NCBI GenBank assembly: GCA_049615605.1 | Contig: JBMZFW010000019.1 | Location: 1-19,604 of the forward strand | DNA: 19,604 bases | Direction of reading: 5' to 3' | Source of the DNA: JAQWUY01 sp049615605 | Lineage (GTDB): Bacteria; Pseudomonadota; Alphaproteobacteria; JAQWUY01 | Shown: positions 13,441 to 19,604 of the stretch, piece after piece | How positions within the stretch are numbered: position 1 is the first letter of the stretch | Layout: each line of letters begins with the position of its first letter | Notes under the pieces: model-generated | Seen by the model: only the letters and a program-made list of their open reading frames with translations | Told to the model about the DNA's origin: nothing | Database searches by the model: none | Translations under genes and position numbers: made by a program

Positions 13441-13761
13441 TATAATATCTTTAAATGGATTTATATTGTCTTCAATTTCAATACACCAACAATCTTTATC
13501 CCCATTGTGAAAATCAGACAATTTATTATCCGCATCACTTTCATTTAAATTATCAATTTCATTCCAAGTGTATTTATCGGAATTAAAATCATATTCACGG
13601 GAACAAATTGTAAATTTACCCATGTTATTTTTATCATTTATTTTTAGATAAATTAATCCGCGTTCATTATCGCCTGAATGAATTACATATAATGCCTTAC
13701 CCATATTGGTATAATCACGCACTACGGAATCAATTATCATTTTTATCGCAAGTGTTGTCAT
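13438..13761 (-). CDS. DUF1491 family protein
   Basis: From the ATG at 13761 the protein has 107 residues and resembles DUF1491, an alphaproteobacterial family of unknown function. The match rests on the order IIDSVVRDYTNMGKALYVIHSGDNERGL split around a Gly-Asp, a GLIYLKIN strand, a Trp-containing middle (KYTWNEI) and the closing DKDCWCIEIED. A longer reading frame extends to 13857, but its first 32 residues are an antisense shadow of the PBP gene, so I reject that start. Only 28 bases separate its ATG from the divergent PBP start, so the promoters overlap. Its end overlaps the cassette terminator. Confidence 0.72.
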   Translation of the reverse strand: MTTLAIKMIIDSVVRDYTNMGKALYVIHSGDNERGLIYLKINDKNNMGKFTICSREYDFNSDKYTWNEIDNLNESDADNKLSDFHNGDKDCWCIEIEDNINPFKDII

Positions 13762-13783
13762 ATTGCTTAATATATTATATTGT
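13755..13783 (+). promoter_or_regulatory. Promoter candidate of the class A PBP gene
   Basis: TTGTCA (13755-13760) overlaps the DUF1491 start codon. A -10 is available as TATTGT (13778-13783, spacing 17) or TATATT (13776-13781, spacing 15). Transcription would start at or within a few bases of the ATG at 13790, and no ribosome binding site is visible, so the message may be leaderless. Confidence 0.4.
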
Positions 13784-13789
13784 AAAGAT

Positions 13790-15616
13790 ATGATAAAGAA
13801 AAATAATAAGACGAATAAAAAAAATAATCCAAAAAAACCAGCTCCTAAACAAAGCATAATATCTAAGGCTTTTAAATTTGGGGTGCTTTCGGCTATCTGG
13901 GGGTTTGTTTTATTATCTGTTTTCTTTTTTGCCCTTTACTTACAATTACCAAGCCCAAGTGAGGTTGCGGGCTCTACAACCAGAACCGCGAATGTTCGCA
14001 TACTTGATAAAAATGGAATATACCTTGCCAATTATGGTGACGGGTATGGTAAAGCGGTTAATGCAAAAGATTTACCAAAGTATGTGTCGGGTGCATTTGT
14101 TGCAACAGAAGACAAAAGATTTTACCAACACGATGGAATTGATTTCCGTGGTATTGCCCGTGCCTTTTATACCAATATATTGGCAGGCAGGGTAAAACAA
14201 GGTGGCTCAACCATTTCACAACAGGTTGCAAAAAATTTATTCTTATCCAATGAACGAACATTTATTCGCAAAGCCAAAGAACTTATTTACACAGTATGGT
14301 TGGAAATTGGATTTACAAAAAATCAAATATTATCATTATACTTAAACCGTGTGTATATGGGGTCTGGTCAATATGGTATATCATCTGCGGCAAAACATTA
14401 CTTTGGCGTATTGCCACAGGATTTAAATATATGGCAATCAGCCGTACTTGCCGGAATGATGAAAGCCCCAAATGGATATAACCCAATTTACCGTCCAAAG
14501 AAATCGGCAAAAAGGGCAAGGGTTGTTCTTAATAAAATGTATGAAGCGGGTGTAATTACAAAAAAACAAGTAAAACAATATTCTCGTAAAACAGTTAAAA
14601 CAGTATCAAAGAAAAATCCACGCATAAGATACTTTACTGATTACGTTAATAAACAAATTAAGAAAATATTGGGTCGTGTTAACCAAGATATGGTTGTTTA
14701 TACAACCCTTGATATGGAAAAACAAAAAATGGCATATAAAGCCATTGATAAATATAAAAAATCATTCCGTAAACAAAAAGCAAAACAAGTGGCTTTTGTT
14801 TCAATGGATGTAAGCGGTGCGGTTCGTGTAATGGTTGGCGGGATTGATGATAAATCACAATTCAATCGTGCAGTGCAAGCAAAACGCCCAGTTGGTTCAT
14901 TGTTCAAAGCATTCGTTTATGCAAATGCAATGAATAAATATTCCCCTGAAACAAAAATCCGTGACACAGCGATTAATATTAAAGGATATAAACCACAAAA
15001 TTATGATAAAAAACAATACGGTGTTGTTTCATTAAAATATGCGTTTAAAAAATCATTAAATCTTTCGGCGGTTAAGCTATCGGAAAAAATTGGCAGGGAA
15101 TCCACAATTGAATTTGCAAAAAAGATTGGTATTAAAAGCCCAATTCAAAATGTGCCTAGTATGGTACTTGGTACTAGTGAGGCAAGCCTGCTTGAAATGA
15201 CATCAGCATATGGTGTGTTTGCAAGTGGTGGTTCATTGGTTGAACCATTTGTTATTGATTATATTGAAGACAAAGATGGCGATACAATATATTCATCTGT
15301 TTCGGCAAATGCCCAAGTGGTTGAAACAGAAGTAATTTCAAAATTCAATGTTATGGCGCGCGAAGTTATCAAAACAGGCACAGGTAAATTAGCCAATATA
15401 AAAGGTGCGGACATTGCGGGTAAAACAGGCACAACACAAAATTACCGCGATGCGTGGTTTATTGGATATTCTTCACAGGTAATAACAGGTGTTTGGATTG
15501 GTAATGATGACAATTCAAAAACAAATAAAATAAGTGGTGGTTGGTATCCAACAATGATATGGAAAGAATATATGAAAAATATTGTAAGCCCATTCTTTGA
15601 TGGAAACTTAATGTAA
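13790..15616 (+). CDS. Class A penicillin-binding protein (PBP1A-like transglycosylase/transpeptidase)
   Basis: The 608-residue protein is a bifunctional peptidoglycan synthase anchored in the inner membrane. After a Lys/Asn-rich cytoplasmic tail and one membrane span (about residues 29-53) comes the GT51 glycosyltransferase domain, with EDKRFYQHDGID (catalytic Glu107), GGSTISQQVAKNLF (about 138-151), RKAKELIYTVWLE and LYLNRVYMGSGQYG. The transpeptidase domain follows with SLFK (catalytic Ser370, Lys373), SLN (422-424) and KTGT (545-548). It is shorter than E. coli PBP1A (850), lacking the OB-type insertion. I start at ATG 13790 rather than the upstream in-frame TTG at 13763, which would overlap the divergent promoter. 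It is convergent with the YcgN gene, one base apart. Confidence 0.93.
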   Translation: MIKKNNKTNKKNNPKKPAPKQSIISKAFKFGVLSAIWGFVLLSVFFFALYLQLPSPSEVAGSTTRTANVRILDKNGIYLANYGDGYGKAVNAKDLPKYVSGAFVATEDKRFYQHDGIDFRGIARAFYTNILAGRVKQGGSTISQQVAKNLFLSNERTFIRKAKELIYTVWLEIGFTKNQILSLYLNRVYMGSGQYGISSAAKHYFGVLPQDLNIWQSAVLAGMMKAPNGYNPIYRPKKSAKRARVVLNKMYEAGVITKKQVKQYSRKTVKTVSKKNPRIRYFTDYVNKQIKKILGRVNQDMVVYTTLDMEKQKMAYKAIDKYKKSFRKQKAKQVAFVSMDVSGAVRVMVGGIDDKSQFNRAVQAKRPVGSLFKAFVYANAMNKYSPETKIRDTAINIKGYKPQNYDKKQYGVVSLKYAFKKSLNLSAVKLSEKIGRESTIEFAKKIGIKSPIQNVPSMVLGTSEASLLEMTSAYGVFASGGSLVEPFVIDYIEDKDGDTIYSSVSANAQVVETEVISKFNVMAREVIKTGTGKLANIKGADIAGKTGTTQNYRDAWFIGYSSQVITGVWIGNDDNSKTNKISGGWYPTMIWKEYMKNIVSPFFDGNLM

Positions 15617-15617
15617 A

Positions 15618-16067
15618 TTACATTTCTATTTCTGCACCGAATAATTCTTCAATATGGGCGTGATAATCTTCAACATCGTTTTCGCTAATTAATTTATCTT
15701 GCACGCTGTTTCCCGTTGTATGAACCGTATTTCTATCTTTACTTATTAAGTGATGCCAGTGGGGAAGGTCATAGCCCTTATCAACTAATTTATACGAACA
15801 AGTATCTGGCAACCATTCAAGGGTTGGTGCAATTTTTGCAGTTAACACAATACAATCGGGAACATAAGATTTTCGGTTTTCATAATCAACACATTGTGCC
15901 GTATGGGTATCCAATAATTTACACGCCACATCTGTATCATAAACTTCGCCCGTTTCGTCATCTTGGATTTTATGATTGCAACATTTACCACAACCATCGC
16001 ACAGGCTTTCCCATTCCGATTGGCTCATTTCATTTAATGATTTTGTTTGCCAGAAATTATTGCTCAT
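15618..16067 (-). CDS. YcgN-type (UPF0260) cysteine-cluster protein
   Basis: The 149-residue protein matches the YcgN/UPF0260 family, whose members carry a cysteine cluster thought to bind Zn or Fe. FWQTKSLNEMSQSEWESLCDG opens the protein as in the family, and CDGCGKCC supplies Cys23, 26, 29 and 30. Further Cys residues occur in VACKLL, QCVDY, PDCIVL and PDTCSY, followed by a LPHWHHL segment. The biochemical role is unknown. I start at ATG 16067; an in-frame TTG lies at 16076. The ATG lies 11 bases inside the end of cobB, so it is translationally coupled to a cobalamin gene, which is an unusual setting for this family. Confidence 0.87.
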   Translation of the reverse strand: MSNNFWQTKSLNEMSQSEWESLCDGCGKCCNHKIQDDETGEVYDTDVACKLLDTHTAQCVDYENRKSYVPDCIVLTAKIAPTLEWLPDTCSYKLVDKGYDLPHWHHLISKDRNTVHTTGNSVQDKLISENDVEDYHAHIEELFGAEIEM

Positions 16068-17373
16068 ACTTTTCAATTAAGTGCATATATGAACCCGCAA
16101 CATTACCGTTGATTAAGCCAACATCTTGCATTTGTCCGTTTGATGCATCTTTTACCTTAAATAATGGTTCCCCCGATTGGTGTATGATTGTTGAATAATG
16201 GAATTCATGCCCTTTATACACATCACCTTTTTTACCAAGATTACAATCGTTTAATAATTCCATATGACGATATGATAATTGAAGCTTTCGCTTTTCAAAC
16301 GAAGTTTCCAAATCCAACAGCCCAAGTGTTTCATATTTTTTCCCGTCTTTGTCGGTAATTGATTTACCCAGTGCCATAAAGCCCCCACATTCACCAAAAA
16401 TAAATGTGCCTTTGTCGGCGTGTTTAAGTACGGAATCTTTAAAGTCCGTGCCTTTTACCAATTTATCTAAATACAATTCAGGATAACCCCCACATAAATA
16501 TATGGCATCAGCCTTTTCATCAACAGGGTCATTGCGTAAGTATGAAGAAAATGAAACTTCAATGCCCAATGACTTCCATTGTTGAACAATGTATGGGTAA
16601 AAGAAACTTAATGCTTCGTCATAGGCGATTGATATATGTTTTGCAAATGGCGGTACGGCAATTTTATCATTCATTGTTGCCGATGACGGTTTGGCAATTT
16701 CAATTAATTTATTAAGGTCAAGTTGTTGTTCCACGACTTTTGCACATTCATCAAGAACCGCATTTAATTCTGTATGATTATCTGGGTGTGGGGTTGTTAA
16801 ACCAAGATGGCGTGATTTAATTTCAAATATATCATTGCGGAACAGACCGCCAATTAATGGAATGTGTGGTAAATGTTTTGCAAGTGAATCTTTTAAGATT
16901 TGATAATGTTTATCAGAACCAACTTTGGTTAAAATAATACCACTTATTTTTATGTCTTTGTCCAGACTGTCAAATCCCTTAACAATCGCCGATATGGACG
17001 AACTTTGCCCAAATACATCAAGGCATAATATAACAGGTAAATTTAATTTCTTGGCAATTTCTGCTGAAGATGACGAACCATCACTAGCCCCGTCAAATAA
17101 ACCCATAACACCTTCAATAATTGTAATGTCGCTTCCCCTTTGTTCCAATGTGGCAAGGTTGCGGTTTAATGTTTCATCGGACATTGCCCACCCATCAAGG
17201 TTTAATGCAAAATCACCACTGCCGACTGCGTGAAATTTTGGGTCAATGTAATCAGGTCCAACTTTACCACCAGAAACTTTTAAGCCACGGTTTCTTAATG
17301 CACGCAATATTGATGCAGTAATAATTGTTTTACCCGAACCTGTTGATACACCACCGATAAGAATACTAGTCAT
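16057..17373 (-). CDS. cobB: Cobyrinate / hydrogenobyrinate a,c-diamide synthase
   Basis: The 438-residue protein is the CobB/CbiA amidotransferase, which uses glutamine and ATP to amidate side chains a and c of the corrin ring. The N-terminal ATP-binding domain has the P-loop GVSTGSGKT (8-16) and KVGPDYIDPKFH; the C-terminal class I glutamine amidotransferase domain has LCGGYPELY, GECGGFMALG with nucleophile Cys329, and GSYMHL with His431. CobB and CbiA cannot be told apart by eye, so the symbol covers either; CbiD across the divergent region favours the cobalt-precorrin substrate. I start at ATG 17373, which overlaps the cobA stop by one base and has GGTGGAT upstream; a GTG at 17385 would add four residues. 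Confidence 0.94.
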   Translation of the reverse strand: MTSILIGGVSTGSGKTIITASILRALRNRGLKVSGGKVGPDYIDPKFHAVGSGDFALNLDGWAMSDETLNRNLATLEQRGSDITIIEGVMGLFDGASDGSSSSAEIAKKLNLPVILCLDVFGQSSSISAIVKGFDSLDKDIKISGIILTKVGSDKHYQILKDSLAKHLPHIPLIGGLFRNDIFEIKSRHLGLTTPHPDNHTELNAVLDECAKVVEQQLDLNKLIEIAKPSSATMNDKIAVPPFAKHISIAYDEALSFFYPYIVQQWKSLGIEVSFSSYLRNDPVDEKADAIYLCGGYPELYLDKLVKGTDFKDSVLKHADKGTFIFGECGGFMALGKSITDKDGKKYETLGLLDLETSFEKRKLQLSYRHMELLNDCNLGKKGDVYKGHEFHYSTIIHQSGEPLFKVKDASNGQMQDVGLINGNVAGSYMHLIEKYEQ

Positions 17374-18173
17374 TATTTTATCCACCCAATAGTTTCATTT
17401 AAATTAACAACTTTGCCAATTACAATGATTGCAGGCGGACTAAAGTTTTTTGCCATATTTGGCAAGTCTTTTAATTGCCCTGTTTCAACACGCATTTGTG
17501 GTGTTGTGGCATTTTCCACAATGGCGCACGGCGTATTGGCATCTTTGCCTGCACCAATTAATTTATCTGTAATATGATTAATATGTTTTAACGCCATATA
17601 TAAAACCACCACTTGTGATGGGGCGGTTAAGCTGTTCCAACAAATTTCATCAGGTATTTCACCAGTACTTGCGTGTCCCGTTACAAATGTAATTGAATAA
17701 TTTGTTTCACGGTGTGTTGCGGGAATCCCCGCATAAGCCATTCCACCAATCCCCGCAGTGATACCTGGAATAACACGGAAATTAATTCCATTGTCTTTTA
17801 ATACAATTGCTTCTTCACCCCCGCGACCAAAAATGAATGGGTCGCCCCCTTTAAGGCGAAGAACTTTCTTACCTTGTTTTGCAAGTTTAACTAGTGTGTC
17901 ACAAATATCATCTTGTTTTGTGCTTGGTTTACCACCGCGTTTACCCGCATATATTTTTTCACAACTTGCAAGGTTTAAGATATCTTCATTAACAAGGGCG
18001 TCATACACAATTACATCAGCGGATTTTAATCCGTTAATGGCGTGAATGGTTAACAAGCCAATATCACCCGGTCCAGCCCCCGTAATCCATACAGTGCCTT
18101 TTTCAAAAGTCGGGCTTAAATTAGCAATGTTATCCGCTTTATTTTTATTAAATAGTTTTAGTATATTTATCAT
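17373..18173 (-). CDS. cobA: Uroporphyrinogen-III C-methyltransferase
   Basis: The 266-residue protein is the SAM-dependent methyltransferase CobA (SUMT), which methylates uroporphyrinogen III at C2 and C7 to give precorrin-2, the branch point to cobalamin and siroheme. Signature segments are VWITGAGPGDIGLLT (28-42), VYDALV, GKRGGKP, LRLKGGDPFIFGRGGEE (105-121), VIPGITAG and the GIPATHRETNYS loop. It has a roughly 25-residue N-terminal extension before the catalytic domain and no CysG dehydrogenase/chelatase domain, so oxidation of precorrin-2 must be done elsewhere. It starts the minus-strand cobA-cobB-ycgN run and is divergent from cbiD, 62 bases away. Confidence 0.95.
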   Translation of the reverse strand: MINILKLFNKNKADNIANLSPTFEKGTVWITGAGPGDIGLLTIHAINGLKSADVIVYDALVNEDILNLASCEKIYAGKRGGKPSTKQDDICDTLVKLAKQGKKVLRLKGGDPFIFGRGGEEAIVLKDNGINFRVIPGITAGIGGMAYAGIPATHRETNYSITFVTGHASTGEIPDEICWNSLTAPSQVVVLYMALKHINHITDKLIGAGKDANTPCAIVENATTPQMRVETGQLKDLPNMAKNFSPPAIIVIGKVVNLNETIGWIK

Positions 18174-18235
18174 AACTAAAATGTTATTCTTTCTTATAAG
18201 AATTTAAAACAGAATGTAAGTATATATAAAATATT
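18174..18235. promoter_or_regulatory. Divergent cobA/cbiD control region with a 12-base palindrome
   Basis: The 62 bases between the start codons contain the perfect palindrome TTCTTATAAGAA (18191-18202), centrally placed. TATATA (18221-18226) or TATAAA (18225-18230) lies 5-9 bases before the cbiD ATG. Neither gene has a visible ribosome binding site. The space is too small for a cobalamin riboswitch; control by a protein bound to the palindrome is possible. Confidence 0.45.
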
Positions 18236-19300
18236 ATGACTACACAAGAAATAATAGATACAAAAAAATTAAACAAAGGCTGGACAACTGGGGCTTGTGC
18301 CACAGCTTGTGCGACGGCTTGTGTATATGGGTTTATAAATGGGGAAAAAGTGGAAAAAATAACTATTGACTTACCCGCAGGAAGCCAAGAATTTGAAATT
18401 ATCAATTTTGAACTTTTTGATGATTATGCGCTGTGTTCTACAATAAAAGATGCGGGTGATGACCCAGACATAACACACGGTTGTGAATTAAGCGTTAAGG
18501 TTTCAAAAAATGATAACGGTATTAAATATGTGGCGGGTACAGGCGTGGGAACTATTACCAAAAATGGATTGCCATTGCCAAAGGGCGAACCTGCCATAAA
18601 TCCAAAGCCAAGGGAAATGATTGAAAAAAACATTGTTGCCATTTCTGGACATAATAATTGGACGGTTGAAGTATCAATAAAAAACGGCGAAGAATTGGCA
18701 CAAAAAACTTGGAACCCACGACTTGGAATAATCGGGGGCTTATCGGTGCTTGGCACAACGGGTGTGGTAATTCCATATTCGTGCAGTGCGTGGATTCATT
18801 CCATTCACCGCGGTATTGATGTGGCAATGGCTGATGGCATAAATCATATTGTTGGTGCAACGGGTAAGACTTCGGAAAAGGTGGCAATTGATACTTTAAA
18901 ATTTGACCCACAAGCATATATTGATATGGGTGATTTTGCAGGTGGTATGTTAAAATATGCAAGCAATAATAATGTTAATGAAATAACAATTTGTGGCGGT
19001 TTTGCAAAGCTGGTTAAATTGGCACAGGGCAATCGTGATTTACATTCAGCCCGTTCACAAGTTGACTTTGAAAAACTGGCGAGTACGGTTGCGGAACTTG
19101 GCGGTAATAAAGATGATATTGAATTTACAAAGTCGGCAAATACGGCACTAGAAGTATTACAAAAAATTGATTTGGATTTAGCTGGGTGGGTTGCCAAAAC
19201 CGCAAGTATGGTTGCAAAAGAAATAAGCAAAGATAAAATTAAAATTAACATTATAATTATATCAAGGGATGGGGAAATATTATCCCATTACAAAGGATAA
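18236..19300 (+). CDS. cbiD: Cobalt-precorrin-5B (C1)-methyltransferase
   Basis: The 354-residue protein is CbiD, the SAM-dependent enzyme that methylates C1 of cobalt-precorrin-5B in corrin ring synthesis. The family's opening GWTTGACATA (15-24) is present, as are KDAGDDPDITHG (71-82), GVGTITKNGLPLPKGEPAIN (103-122), the IIGGLSVLGTTGVV glycine loop and the GDFAGGMLKY and HSARSQVDF segments near the C-terminus. Length is usual. CbiD belongs to the cobalt-early pathway, although it also replaces CobF in some other organisms. A tandem repeat of ACAT puts three cysteines at 21, 25 and 29. It is followed after two bases by the cobK/cbiJ gene. Confidence 0.95.
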   Translation: MTTQEIIDTKKLNKGWTTGACATACATACVYGFINGEKVEKITIDLPAGSQEFEIINFELFDDYALCSTIKDAGDDPDITHGCELSVKVSKNDNGIKYVAGTGVGTITKNGLPLPKGEPAINPKPREMIEKNIVAISGHNNWTVEVSIKNGEELAQKTWNPRLGIIGGLSVLGTTGVVIPYSCSAWIHSIHRGIDVAMADGINHIVGATGKTSEKVAIDTLKFDPQAYIDMGDFAGGMLKYASNNNVNEITICGGFAKLVKLAQGNRDLHSARSQVDFEKLASTVAELGGNKDDIEFTKSANTALEVLQKIDLDLAGWVAKTASMVAKEISKDKIKINIIIISRDGEILSHYKG

Positions 19301-19302
19301 CT

Positions 19303-19604
19303 ATGACAATATTATTACTAGGCGGGACAAGGGACGCCATTAAAATTGGTGAAAGTTTAACTTGTCAGTATATTTATTCAATAGCAGGGGTAACGGATAA
19401 CCCAAGCGTTCCAAATAACGCAACCGTTCACACGGGGGGATTTTCCGCCATTGGGGGATTGCAAAAATTTATTGCCGATAACAACATTACAACTGTTATT
19501 AATGCAACACACCCTTATGCAAGTGCAATAACCGAAACGGTTAATAATTTAACAGATGTAAATGTTATACGGTATCTTCGCCCCGCGTGGGAAATTCAAA
19601 ATAA
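19303..19604 (+). CDS. cobK: Precorrin-6A / cobalt-precorrin-6A reductase (3' truncated by window)
   Basis: One hundred codons are visible. The protein opens with TILLLGGTRDAIKIGE, the nucleotide-binding start of CobK/CbiJ reductases, and has TVINATHPYASAITETV around residues 64-80, the family's T-H-P-Y-A signature. The enzyme reduces the macrocycle of (cobalt-)precorrin-6A with NAD(P)H. AAAGGA (19292-19297) lies five bases before the ATG, and the gene begins two bases after the cbiD stop, so the two are cotranscribed. CobK and CbiJ are homologous and cannot be separated here; CbiJ is likely if the pathway is cobalt-early. The remaining half or more lies beyond the window. Confidence 0.88.
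   Translation, partial: MTILLLGGTRDAIKIGESLTCQYIYSIAGVTDNPSVPNNATVHTGGFSAIGGLQKFIADNNITTVINATHPYASAITETVNNLTDVNVIRYLRPAWEIQN

Noticed and set aside
13762..13857. N-terminal membrane-like extension of the DUF1491 ORF
   Set aside because: Antisense of the Lys-rich start of the PBP; the ATG at 13761 fits the family length.
18174..18235. Cobalamin riboswitch before cobA or cbiD
   Set aside because: Only 62 bases lie between the start codons, far too few, and no B12-box-like sequence was seen.

Overview
The window is AT-rich, densely packed chromosomal DNA, probably from an alphaproteobacterium. The reasons are a DUF2948 gene fused translationally to the end of murA, a DUF1491 gene, a UbiK-type ubiquinone accessory factor, the alphaproteobacterial HTH/S24-like regulator family, and promoters of the GCTA-type -10 class. 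Genes abut or overlap by one base (TAATG) again and again, and convergent neighbours are 1-27 bases apart, as in a compact genome. I saw no rRNA, tRNA, CRISPR array, insertion sequence or classical riboswitch.

Layout. (1) 2-2617, plus strand: a glutamine-amidotransferase-like BPL_N protein, then ornithine cyclodeaminase and arginase, which together convert arginine to proline. (2) 4536-2645, minus strand: ubiK, dapB, a PaaI-type thioesterase and msrA. (3) 4602-4907: a small orphan LRV-repeat protein. (4) 6851-4926, minus strand: a TonB energy module exbB-exbD-exbD-tonB with two unlike ExbDs and a lysine-rich TonB linker. (5) 7026-9314, plus strand: dcd, murA, DUF2948. (6) 9951-9316, minus strand: an HTH/S24-fold regulator that appears to lack the protease dyad.

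(7) 9952-13440 is the accessory part. After a roughly 300-base AT-rich non-coding stretch with its own promoter come two small unplaced genes, a T7/podovirus-type portal protein, a Bbp19-like small protein and a scaffolding protein, closed by a strong terminator. No terminase, major capsid, tail, integrase or lysis gene is present, yet the reading frames are intact apart from a doubtful start of the first gene. This is either a recently trimmed prophage or a retained (domesticated or dispersed) capsid-assembly cassette. It is the most interesting feature here.

(8) 13438-15616: DUF1491 (minus) divergent from a bifunctional class A penicillin-binding protein. (9) 15618-19604: cobalamin (corrin ring) genes, with cobA, cobB/cbiA and a YcgN-type cysteine-cluster gene on the minus strand, divergent from cbiD and a cobK/cbiJ gene that runs off the end. 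CbiD and the two reductive/amidation steps belong to the cobalt-precorrin or precorrin ring-contraction part of B12 synthesis, and CobA feeds it from uroporphyrinogen III.

All names come from motifs recognised by eye; no database search was run.
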